Origin: Ophiothrix spiculata
Taxonomy: Eukaryota; Echinodermata; Ophiuroidea; Amphilepidida; Ophiotrichidae
Direction: 5' to 3' (one strand)
Length of the DNA stretch: 24,977 nt
Assembly: GCA_000969725.1 (NCBI GenBank)
Contig: JXSR01S017125.1
The notes under the pieces were generated by a model, which was not told the origin of the DNA, did not search any database, and was given only the letters and a program-made list of their open reading frames with translations. The position numbers and the translations under genes are program-made. Shown piece by piece: positions 22,701-24,977 of the stretch; the stretch's first letter is position 1; the number at the start of each line of letters is the position of its first letter.

Positions 22701-24690
22701 AGGTTCAAGAGTTATTGTACACAATTTAAGTTTAATCAAATGTTTACATTAAAGGAGCATGGTCTGATTTTTCAAAAATTTAGATTTCAGATCAATAGAT
22801 CATCCCAAAGGAGACTTCAGTTTCAAATTGTAGTCAAATATGTCAAACCATTTTGATTTTGAGAAATTTCGCATTTCATATTTGTCTAAAATTCACTGTG
22901 TTAATTTATTTATGGATACCATAAATAGACACCTTTTTACATAACCCCAAAGAGGGACATGTTTCAGTCATAAATTTTTACATGGATTGTGTGAAAAATG
23001 TAAGCAATAGCAATCAGACCCTCCTCATTTGAAGTCAACCCATATGTTACCTGGCCTCTTTCTACACCGCGTCTTTGGTTCAGGTTTCCCTTTCCTTACC
23101 TAGCCTCTTTCTGCACCGCATCTTTTGTTCTAGTTTTCCTTTTCTCATCTAATTGGATCTTCTTCAATGCCAGCAGCCTGTACACAACAACAAACATTTA
23201 TTGGGAACTTATTAACAAAATTATTGAGAATTGTTATACTATATACGCCATGAGAATAGTGCCACAACTAGAGACGTCTCTGGCCACAAGACGGACTCCA
23301 CATTAAGATTATCTATTAGGCAACAATTTAAAATTGTTTGGTTCCGGCTGATGCTTTTGGCAGTATACTTTCTGTGAGGAATATTTCATACACTTTTTGC
23401 AGTGAATCACTGCATCATGGATTTTTTATACTCCCATTTGGTTAATCTGTCATCAGATAATGGTCTTGCGTGTATTCAGGTTTTAGTTCCACCTAGCTTT
23501 CTGTTCACTACAAAAAGGTAAAAAGGAAGGCCTGTATTTCACAGGTCAGAGTGCCCATCTCTCTTACGAAGCGTTTGGGCCAGACTCCACAATATATTTG
23601 CAGTGAGGGGTTTGCCACACCTCCGTCCCCATGAGTCTGTTACCTTCCCAGCATTGAAGAAAGCTGGTACCCATTTGACACTTGGGTGGAGAGGAGCACA
23701 TTAGGGTGAGTATCTTGCTCACAATGACACTACACACATCACCCACCGGATTCGAACCCATGGCTCTCAATGCCCGATGATTTAGTTGAGGACTTATCCA
23801 CTAGGCCATGTATGTCCCTTCACCACAAGCCTACTGGAAAGTCAGCATTTTTTATATTTTGACATAAACAGCTAGGGTAAATACACAGACACACTCTGAT
23901 AAAAACTGAGAGTTTTGAAGATCTTGAAATGTTGCCTTTGTTTGCACAATATCAGTTTTTATTTTAAAAATATTTGAAAACTAACATTTTCTAGATGTAG
24001 TCGAATAGGAAAAGTGCATAAAATAAAAATTTCATTTTATTTCTTAATTGTACATATTCTAACATGTCATTTCATGCTTCTAAGAATTGAAAGGGTGGGT
24101 GCAAATTATTGTGCTAACCCTCTTTCTGCACAAGTTACTTGTTTTGATTTGAATGTTTTTTGACTACAAGGATGAAAAATAGTTTTCGAAAAGTTTATTA
24201 TGATGAAGTACATGGGTGAATGAAAATATTTTGACCAATATTGAAGTCCCATCTGATACCAGTCACTTGAAATTTGAGGGTTAGCACTATATATTGACCC
24301 AAGGTCTTCCACATTACAATTTCTAAGTTTCTAGAAACACTAGAAGTTTTTTTATTTTTCAAAATGCCAGATCTAAGAGAAGAGTACTTGATGCAAGGAT
24401 TATGAATTCAGTGATTCCAGAAGACTTAACAGTGTTTCTAAATGATCTACAGCACCGAATATGACTTCAGGGGCAATATAGTACAAGCCATAGTGTCCGA
24501 TTTTTAAGCCACCCTTGGACTTTTGAACGGCTAAATCTTAGCCATACAATGATTCTGCTGAAAATAATATAGGCCCTACAATATGGTGATAATTGCTGTT
24601 GACTTACTTTTTTTCTTGCTTGTGTCTAACCAAGTAGACAGCACCACCTGTGCCACTGCCAAGTGTTGTGATGCGGTCGTATTGATCCAT
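1476..24690 (-). CDS. NEK-family (NIMA-related) serine/threonine protein kinase, 13 coding exons
   Basis: Joined exons: 24690-24608, 23177-23100, 20957-20864, 19188-19043, 18467-18415, 17730-17603, 15912-15811, 12965-12886, 8708-8574, 4638-4508, 4073-3900, 3847-3773, 1702-1476. Every junction has AG/GT borders and phases that fit, giving 1506 nt (501 residues). Visible kinase motifs: glycine loop GSGTGGAV (11-18), ALKK lysine K33, helix C glutamate E52, hinge DYCDGGSL (86-93), HRDLKTQN (133-140), DFGIAR (153-158), GTPSYLSPE (172-180), SDIWALG and the DKRPS C-lobe end (251-255). DLKTQN, DFGIAR and the [14 protein letters not shown] block are characteristic of NEK kinases, closest in feel to the NEK1/3/4/5 group. 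A coiled coil (about 265-290) and an acidic serine-rich tail follow. NEK proteins phosphorylate Ser/Thr and act at cilia, centrosomes and in the cell cycle; the specific orthologue was not resolved. All catalytic residues are present, so an active enzyme is expected. Exon 12 may be optional (476 residues without it). Confidence 0.93.
1928..3016. mobile_element. Non-autonomous hAT-type DNA transposon
   Basis: Ends CAGTAGTGGGCGAC (from 1933) and, as reverse complement, CAGTGGTGGGCAAC (ending 3016), with matching GCGGGCC-rich subterminal DNA. An exact 8-base duplication TTATAGAC flanks it at 1920-1927 and 3017-3024, diagnostic of hAT insertion. Five extra bases, CAGTT, separate the left duplication from the terminal repeat. 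No transposase was recognised. A LINE tail is nested inside at about 2060-2286. Lies in the last intron. Confidence 0.82.
2060..2286 (+). mobile_element. LINE 3' tail nested in the hAT element
   Basis: Plus-strand frame [20 protein letters not shown] continues to [10 protein letters not shown] and a stop at about 2196, the usual last 40 residues of a LINE ORF2. A GCGCT...TTCTTCGGAAGA...GCGCC hairpin and an ATT microsatellite (about 2267-2286) follow, the typical CR1/L2-like 3' end. Only the tail is present. Confidence 0.78.
3025..3754. other. Last-intron sequence without recognised features
   Basis: AT-rich intron between the hAT element and the duplicated exon 12 region. No inverted-repeat element, SINE boxes or coding segment was recognised. 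Confidence 0.4.
3755..3976 (-). repeat. Tandem duplication of an exon end and splice donor (period about 127 bp)
   Basis: The segment covering the second half of exon 11 with its donor (about 3883-3976) is repeated at about 3755-3850. Aligned landmarks: CTTAC of the donor at 3768 and 3895, CATCAGAACTCC next to it, and the CTATCATC-AATTGCTT block at the other end. Confidence 0.85.
3773..3847 (-). CDS. Coding exon 12: duplicated, probably optional cassette exon
   Basis: A 75-base, frame-preserving exon ([18 protein letters not shown]...WSSDDG) clearly derived from the second half of exon 11 together with its GTAAGA donor. The acceptor AACACAG has a poor pyrimidine tract and would leave an intron of only 52 bases after exon 11. 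Acidic residues have been replaced (Ser to Arg, Asp to Asn, Glu to Gly). It could be included, used in place of exon 11, or skipped; all three keep frame. Confidence 0.55.
3900..4073 (-). CDS. Coding exon 11: acidic tail with EYSDDF motif
   Basis: Residues 344-401. Contains [16 protein letters not shown] followed by [18 protein letters not shown] and RRSSDEG. Acceptor TTTTGCTGAAG, donor GTAAGA. The second half of this exon is duplicated as exon 12. EYxDDF recurs in exon 13. Confidence 0.82.
4508..4638 (-). CDS. Coding exon 10: low-complexity basic/serine tail
   Basis: Residues 300-343, beginning [16 protein letters not shown], rich in Ser, Lys and Asn, with no recognisable domain. Acceptor TTGATATAG is pyrimidine-poor; donor GTAATT. 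Assignment rests on the matching phase, an uninterrupted frame and its position between better supported exons. Confidence 0.78.
4990..6258 (-). mobile_element. 5'-truncated LINE with reverse-transcriptase remnant
   Basis: Minus strand, about 6258 to 4990. First segment (to 5662): [22 protein letters not shown] and the catalytic box YADDVQLY, then [17 protein letters not shown] and NLGVTLD, i.e. the RT palm and thumb of a CR1/L2/Rex-like LINE. Second segment (5659-5075): [53 protein letters not shown], the ORF2 C-terminus. The two halves are in different frames at about 5660, so it is broken. The endonuclease domain is missing (5' truncation at about 6258). The 3' UTR has an AGCGCT hairpin and ends in (ATT)n at 4991-5012. 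Nested in the 4736-6628 transposon. Confidence 0.9.
4991..5012. repeat. (AAT)n microsatellite tail of a LINE
   Basis: Seven or so AAT units, reading (ATT)n at the 3' terminus of the minus-strand LINE. Confidence 0.85.
6951..7449. other. Intron 9 sequence without recognised features
   Basis: Contains a few more TTTCCTGAAAACTTGA-like repeats up to about 7010, then unremarkable AT-rich intron. No exon with fitting splice sites was seen. Confidence 0.4.
7453..7595. mobile_element. TA-flanked MITE, copy 1 (143 bp)
   Basis: Terminal inverted repeats of roughly 30 bases: TTGTTG then GATTTAATTCGTGAACGCGT on the left, and the reverse complement GATTTAATTAGTGAACGCGT on the right. TA dinucleotides at 7451-7452 and 7596-7597 fit Tc1/mariner-type target duplications. 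A second copy in opposite orientation lies at 22313-22456. Confidence 0.82.
7598..8200. other. Intron 9 sequence without recognised features
   Basis: AT-rich intron; small open frames lack family motifs or matching splice phases. Confidence 0.4.
8209..8435. repeat. Two degenerate copies of a dispersed repeat (third at 17415-17500)
   Basis: Copies at about 8209-8265 and 8357-8435 share GGGxTGCATTxACAA, then GGGCCCTG, then a TTTTGTTT block; the second also shares AATAAATT and GGCCTATA with the copy in intron 6. They are diverged members of one interspersed repeat of unknown class. Confidence 0.6.
8574..8708 (-). CDS. Coding exon 9: last kinase helix and coiled coil
   Basis: Completes RPS and gives [19 protein letters not shown], which matches the usual end of a NEK kinase domain, followed by a heptad-like [13 protein letters not shown] segment (about 273-287) and a polar linker. 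Acceptor TTTCTTTCAG, donor GTATGG. It is over 4 kb from exon 8, but phase and homology fit. Confidence 0.88.
8870..9013 (+). mobile_element. Truncated tRNA-derived SINE
   Basis: Contains a B-box-like GGGTTCGAGCCCC at 8879-8891 and ends in an ATTG simple repeat (about 8992-9013), typical of a tRNA-derived SINE that has lost its A-box end. It is absent from the other arm of the foldback element, so it is a later insertion. Confidence 0.65.
9100..9892. repeat. Array of AAGCAACGCGTTGCTT-like palindromes
   Basis: Perfect or near palindromes around GCAACG/CGTTGC: e.g. AAGCAACGTGTTGCTT (about 9164-9179), AAGCAACACATTGCTT (9726-9741), AAGCAACGCGTTGTTT (about 9793-9808), AAGCAACGCGTTATTT and AAGCAACGAGTTGATT, spaced irregularly at about 20-45 bases in the right half. 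Confidence 0.75.
10171..10241. repeat. Two identical 30-bp direct repeats
   Basis: The 30 bases starting TTTGCAGCATATTTCC at 10171 recur exactly at 10212, a period of 41. A recent local duplication in intron 8. Confidence 0.85.
10615..10857 (-). mobile_element. tRNA-derived SINE, copy 1 (5' truncated)
   Basis: Read on the minus strand: a B-box-like CATTCGAGTCCAGC (about 10817-10830), then a body ending near GTGCACTATAAATC. The body matches 13677-13946 over most of its length (for example TTAAATCACTACCTGGA, GGCGCAACCCTAGCTTGAG, TTATAGTGCACT on the plus strand). The A-box end is missing. Confidence 0.75.
10930..12570. mobile_element. Long-inverted-repeat element, diverged arms of about 300 bp
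   Basis: Arms at about 10932-11245 and, reversed, 12270-12562. Shared landmarks read inward: TTCTGCAGATTTRAAAT, GGCTACCCTCTMATTTGGTGCA, TGTGAATATTTTAGGGGGTGCTA, GACCTT and TGTAAAGxCTxTGGG. The 1 kb between the arms (11250-12260) has no recognised protein; the longest open frame (11494-11781) has no family signature. A partial related copy is at about 23905-24030. Confidence 0.65.
12886..12965 (-). CDS. Kinase coding exon 8: C-lobe end
   Basis: Residues 229-254, containing [16 protein letters not shown] and KEPDKRP, equivalent to the conserved 'xxPxxRPS' close of kinase domains. Acceptor TATTTTCAG, donor GTAATT. Confidence 0.9.
13044..13548. mobile_element. Foldback MITE with nested inverted repeats
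   Basis: Ends CAAGAAAGTCGTAT (13044) and its reverse complement ATACGACTTTCTTG (ending 13548). Internal inverted pairs: CAAAGTAAAAAYGCAGTATGTGCAT at about 13078-13103 against 13290-13318, and a near-perfect 33-base hairpin at 13402-13470. Short open frames across this region are by-products. Confidence 0.68.
13402..13470. repeat. Near-perfect 33-bp hairpin
   Basis: Arms begin GTCAGCAGCTCTTGAAATGG and read back as GTCAGTGGCTCTTGAAATGG, closing at GGTGAC-ACC-GTCACC: a stem with only a few mismatches and a 3-base loop. Confidence 0.85.
13677..13946 (-). mobile_element. tRNA-derived SINE, copy 2 (A-box end retained)
   Basis: On the minus strand it starts TCTCGCTAGCTCAGTCGG, an A-box-containing tRNA 5' half (A box at 13939-13928), and continues GTTAGGTCTTGGACT. 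The B box seen in copy 1 is deleted here. The body and 3' end match copy 1. It interrupts a foldback element in intron 7. Confidence 0.78.
13947..14106. mobile_element. Second copy (half) of the foldback MITE
   Basis: Reads as the reverse complement of the 13360-13435 arm: CTCAGGTGAC, GAGAGCCACTGATATGG, TTTTTTGCATTCTAAGAG, AATGGCTGCTATTGCAG and ATACGACTTTC. Its other end may be the CAATAGCTGCCATTTTTCAT at about 13630, with the SINE at 13677-13946 inserted between. Confidence 0.58.
14418..14940. mobile_element. TA-flanked MITE (523 bp)
   Basis: Left end TTGTAAAACACTTTAATTTC, right end reverse complement CTGTAAAACATGTTAATTTC, both then continuing with TTTCGCGAA/TTTGCGAA-rich DNA. TA at 14416-14417 and 14941-14942. 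The open frame at 14688-15017 runs out of the element and is not a gene. Confidence 0.78.
14981..15123. mobile_element. Foldback MITE with CCCGTTTCAT ends
   Basis: Arms of about 55 bases: CCCGTTTCATAAAGATTTGA then ATCAAGCGTACGTTT on the left; the right arm reads back CCCGTTTCATTAAAGTTTGA then ATCAAGCGTACATTTGA. Internal repeats of AATCAAGCGTA occur in both arms. Confidence 0.8.
15130..15805. other. Intron 7 sequence without recognised features
   Basis: AT-rich intron between a foldback MITE and exon 7. A short GCTAATCATAG direct repeat occurs at 15311 and 15417; otherwise nothing recognised. Confidence 0.4.
15811..15912 (-). CDS. Kinase coding exon 7: C-lobe helix F and G
   Basis: A phase-0 exon of exactly 34 codons (195-228), beginning [18 protein letters not shown], the NEK segment after SDIW. 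The acceptor has a clear pyrimidine-rich tract ending TTATTACAG; donor GTAAGT. Confidence 0.92.
16026..16420. mobile_element. MITE with CAAGGAATTTTTRTAGGGGAACC ends (395 bp)
   Basis: Left arm CAAGGAATTTTTGTAGGGG then CGCCGCCAT; right arm reads back CAAGGAATTTTTATAGGGG then CTCCGCCAT, with TGTCGCTCATGGAG shared further in. The interior is more GC-rich than the surrounding intron. The open frame at 15930-16298 crosses its border and is spurious. Confidence 0.78.
16852..17038. mobile_element. MITE with GGGTCATTCCATG ends (187 bp)
   Basis: Left GGGTCATTCCATGGCAAATA, right reading back GGGTCATTCCATGTCAAATG; CACAAA and TTACCAA also match. No clear target duplication. Confidence 0.75.
17415..17500. 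repeat. Third copy of the GGGCCCTG dispersed repeat
   Basis: Shares GGGTTGCATTTACAAACAA and GGGCCCTGxAxTCTGGAT with 8209-8265, and the AATAAATT...GACCTATAG end with 8357-8435. Confidence 0.6.
17603..17730 (-). CDS. Kinase coding exon 6: DFG and activation segment
   Basis: Residues 152-194. DFGIAR (153-158) is followed by [14 protein letters not shown] and YNNKSDIW. T169 aligns with the activation-loop phosphosite of NEK6/NEK7 (serine before x-x-GTP in those proteins). GTPSY replaces the usual GTPYY. Acceptor TTTACTAG, donor GTAAGT. Confidence 0.93.
17912..18103. mobile_element. hAT-type MITE with 8-bp target duplication
   Basis: Ends CAGTGGTCGAAATA and, reversed, CAGTGTTCGAAATA, with TTACATGCACA shared inside. 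The exact octamer GCCCGAAC flanks both sides (17904-17911 and 18104-18111). The right arm holds a 33-base tandem duplication (TTTGTGCATGTAAAAC... to TTTCGAACA). In intron 5. Confidence 0.86.
18415..18467 (-). CDS. Kinase coding exon 5: catalytic loop
   Basis: A 53-base exon completing HRD (D135) and giving [18 protein letters not shown]137 and N140 are the expected catalytic-loop residues. Acceptor CCTCCAG, donor GTAAGT. The [10 protein letters not shown] string is typical of NEK kinases. Confidence 0.92.
18684..18804. repeat. Inverted-repeat (foldback) element
   Basis: GCAGTGATTTTATCACTGCA with AACAT on the left pairs with ATGTTGCAGTGATGAAATCG and CTGG on the right. A small MITE-like unit in intron 4. 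Confidence 0.65.
19043..19188 (-). CDS. Kinase coding exon 4: hinge to HR of the catalytic loop
   Basis: Residues 86-133 plus two bases of R134. Contains [12 protein letters not shown], the NEK-type [19 protein letters not shown] helix E segment and the start of HRD. Acceptor TTTTAAG, donor GTAGGG. Confidence 0.92.
19491..19750. mobile_element. TTAA-flanked MITE (piggyBac/Kolobok type), 260 bp
   Basis: CCCTTTCGGATC at the left and GATCTGAAAGGG at the right form terminal inverted repeats, flanked by TTAA at 19487-19490 and 19751-19754. TTAA duplications are used by piggyBac and Kolobok elements. Confidence 0.75.
19815..20170. repeat. Degenerate CTAGTCCRAATTT repeat tract
   Basis: Loosely spaced copies of CTAGTCCAAATTT/CTAGTCTGAATTTT with intervening A-rich stretches, then three near-identical 21-base units of TAGCAAGCTGTTGGACTATTA starting at 20102, 20123 and 20144. 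The single open frame through it (19808-20065) reflects the repeat. Confidence 0.65.
20195..20302. repeat. 26-bp hairpin arms
   Basis: GGTATTCAAACATGCTACAG followed by AGTTGT (20195-20220) pairs with ACAACTCTGTAGTATGTTTG then AATACC (20277-20302), with one mismatch, around a 56-base loop. Intron 3. Confidence 0.82.
20864..20957 (-). CDS. Kinase coding exon 3: beta-4/beta-5 strands and gatekeeper
   Basis: Encodes residues 55-85, [17 protein letters not shown] and then an acidic turn leading to FLCIVQ. The LRHPHIV block is the classic segment after helix C. The final codon CAG, just before the GTATGT donor, gives glutamine at the position that is usually methionine in NEK gatekeepers (IVM-E/D-YC). 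An open reading frame continues into the intron but loses kinase similarity exactly at the donor. Confidence 0.92.
21084..21252. mobile_element. Foldback MITE (169 bp)
   Basis: Outer GTTATCCCCTG / GTTACCCCTTG and inner AATATTAATGGTTTGGGTT repeats match on opposite strands. A GGGTTCATATC motif occurs in the loop as well as in the right arm. Confidence 0.72.
21260..21880. other. Intron 2 sequence without recognised features
   Basis: AT-rich intron between a foldback MITE and a minisatellite. Small open frames present without family signatures. Confidence 0.4.
21909..22148. repeat. 48-bp minisatellite, five copies
   Basis: Units begin CGGAGGGTTTAACCTCCTTA at 21909, 21957, 22005, 22053 and 22101, with few differences. 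Each carries a GGAGG...CCTCC inverted repeat. Because 48 is divisible by three and no stops occur, a 16-residue repeat stays open on both strands; this is a property of the repeat, not evidence for a gene. Confidence 0.92.
22149..22266 (+). mobile_element. Possible LINE ORF2 C-terminal remnant
   Basis: Directly after the minisatellite the plus strand reads [20 protein letters not shown] then NVAIFKK and a stop, resembling the closing WNxLP...SFK segment of LINE ORF2 proteins. No upstream RT is visible. Confidence 0.5.
22313..22456. mobile_element. TA-flanked MITE, copy 2 (144 bp), inverted relative to copy 1
   Basis: Same terminal repeats and the same interior in reverse orientation (for example AGTCTTGTGCGTAGACGC and GTACGCTCGTGTCAGAGACC match copy 1 reverse complemented). 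Left TA present at 22311-22312; the right one has become TC. Lies in intron 2. Confidence 0.82.
22457..22750. other. Intron 2 sequence without recognised features
   Basis: Unremarkable intron DNA between two repeat elements. Confidence 0.35.
22745..23032. mobile_element. Probable MITE with short GGAG...GGTCTGATT ends
   Basis: AAAGGAGCATGGTCTGATT at the left and AATCAGACCCTCCTC at the right are inverted matches of about 15 bases with one indel. Interior AT-rich; target duplication not established. Confidence 0.45.
23047..23144 (-). repeat. 49-bp tandem duplication of exon 2 end and its splice donor
   Basis: 23096-23144 (exon 2 end plus GTAA) and 23047-23095 share AGAAAGAGGCYAGGTAA, GATGCGGTG/GACGCGGTG and the RGGAAAACT/GGGAAACCT block on the minus strand. 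The inner copy supplies GTAAGG; the outer would be GTAACA. Confidence 0.88.
23100..23177 (-). CDS. Kinase coding exon 2: VAIK lysine and helix C
   Basis: Acceptor GTGTACAG; translates as residues 28-54, with LLALKKI holding the ATP-anchoring lysine K33 and QKEAR holding helix C glutamate E52. The donor GTAAGG follows at 23099. A degenerate second copy of the last part of this exon and its donor lies immediately downstream in the intron (23047-23095). Confidence 0.9.
23525..23819 (-). mobile_element. tRNA-derived SINE with intact A and B boxes
   Basis: On the minus strand, a tRNA-like head of about 75 bases starts GGGACATACATGGCCTAGTGG; A box TGGCCTAGTGG (23808-23798) and B box GGTTCGAATCC (23758-23748) are nearly consensus. 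A body of about 220 bases follows, including AAGTGTCAAATGGGTACC and ending near CCTTCCTTTTTACC. Lies in intron 1, same orientation as the kinase gene. Confidence 0.82.
23905..24030. repeat. Partial copy of the 10930-12570 arm
   Basis: Shares AACTAACATTTTCTARATGTAGT and the following ...GTGCATAA...AA block with 11010-11060, in the same orientation; the rest has diverged. Confidence 0.5.
24097..24300. mobile_element. MITE with GGGT...GTGCTAACCCTC ends (204 bp)
   Basis: Left GGGTGCAAATTATTGTGCTA then ACCCTC; right reads back GGGTCAATATATAGTGCTAA then CCCTC. Followed inside by ACAAGTTACTTG versus TCAAGTGACTGG. Intron 1. Confidence 0.7.
24301..24601. other. Intron 1 sequence without recognised features
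   Basis: AT-rich intron next to exon 1; nothing recognised. Confidence 0.35.
24608..24690 (-). CDS. Kinase coding exon 1: N-terminus and glycine-rich loop
   Basis: Starts [20 protein letters not shown] and ends two bases into codon 28 at a GTAAGT donor. The start is well fixed: a TAG stop lies in frame immediately before this ATG, so no longer N-terminus is possible within this exon. The loop GSGTGG fits GxGxxG, though most NEKs have GEGSFG here, so the residues between the glycines are atypical. Confidence 0.9.
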
Positions 24691-24820
24691 CTATTATTGA
24701 TCAATTTGTTATTGATCAAATGTTTGATCCATTTGGTTATCTACATAGTTTGATGAAGCCACCTCTCCTGTTATCTCAGATCTTGTTCTGGTTACATTTT
24801 CAATTAGGCTGTATTTAAAT
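24691..24820 (-). promoter_or_regulatory. 5' leader of the kinase mRNA with three upstream ORFs
   Basis: A strong 3' splice site (a T-run then CAG at 24823-24821) marks the upstream border, so this leader is joined to an exon outside the window. It holds an AUG-UAA start-stop at 24797-24792, an AUG-UAG start-stop at 24746-24741 and an eight-codon ORF at 24732-24709 (MDQTFDQ, then stop). All are closed before the main start. Confidence 0.7.
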
Positions 24821-24977
24821 CTGAAAAAAAAAATAACAATAAAAATTAACAGGTAACTTCATATCTCAAATTGTAGACATTGTATAGAATATTATTTTTC
24901 AGAAAACAAAAGGCCTATAATTTATTTAATCTTCATGCTATTTTAAAAAACATTTACATATACTAGACACTTCAGGT
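24821..24977. other. End of the 5'-most intron visible in the window
   Basis: AT-rich sequence with the polypyrimidine tract of the leader's acceptor adjacent to 24823. No coding segment is seen to the window edge. Confidence 0.5.

Noticed and set aside
23745..23819. Functional tRNA gene
   Set aside because: A and B boxes are present but the head does not close into a full acceptor stem by eye and is continuous with a SINE body.

Overview
This is metazoan nuclear DNA: intron-rich, AT-rich, and full of small DNA transposons, tRNA-derived SINEs and 5'-truncated LINE tails. The repeat types and a sea-urchin-like histone mRNA 3' end suggest a marine invertebrate deuterostome, possibly an echinoderm. 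That placement is inference; no species marker was seen.

The window is dominated by one minus-strand gene, reconstructed here from exons with matching phases and splice sites. It has 13 coding exons, from the start codon at 24690 down to the stop at 1476-1478. It encodes a predicted 501-residue NIMA-related (NEK-family) serine/threonine kinase: glycine loop and VAIK-type lysine (exons 1-2), helix C and hinge (exons 2-4), HRD (exons 4-5), DFG and activation loop (exon 6), C-lobe (exons 6-9), a short coiled coil (exon 9), and an acidic, serine-rich tail (exons 10-13) carrying two EYxDDF motifs. The 5' leader lies in the same exon as the start codon, holds three very short upstream ORFs, and begins at a 3' splice site near 24821, so a noncoding first exon lies outside the window.

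At the far left (about 50-95), on the plus strand, is a near-canonical replication-dependent histone 3' stem-loop with a purine-rich downstream element. A histone gene, or a remnant of one, therefore ends just inside the window and converges on the kinase gene.

Almost all remaining sequence is intron filled with repeats. Several elements have terminal inverted repeats plus target-site duplications: a hAT-type element at 1928-3016 (8 bp), another at 17912-18103 (8 bp), a 1.9 kb element at 4736-6628 with a 6 bp duplication and an 'empty site' preserved in a nearby tandem duplicate, a TTAA element at 19491-19750, and TA elements at 7453-7595, 22313-22456 and 14418-14940. A 1.2 kb foldback element (8830-10060) carries an array of an AAGCAACGCGTTGCTT-like palindrome. 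LINE remnants include a reverse-transcriptase fragment with a frameshift (about 4990-6258), a tail directly abutting the kinase stop codon, and a tail nested in the hAT element. 

The most distinctive findings are two independent tandem duplications that copy a kinase exon end together with its splice donor (23047-23144 and about 3755-3976), a glutamine at the kinase gatekeeper position, the start-stop uORFs, and the resolved nesting of transposons. No prokaryotic features, CRISPR arrays or intact viral genes were seen.
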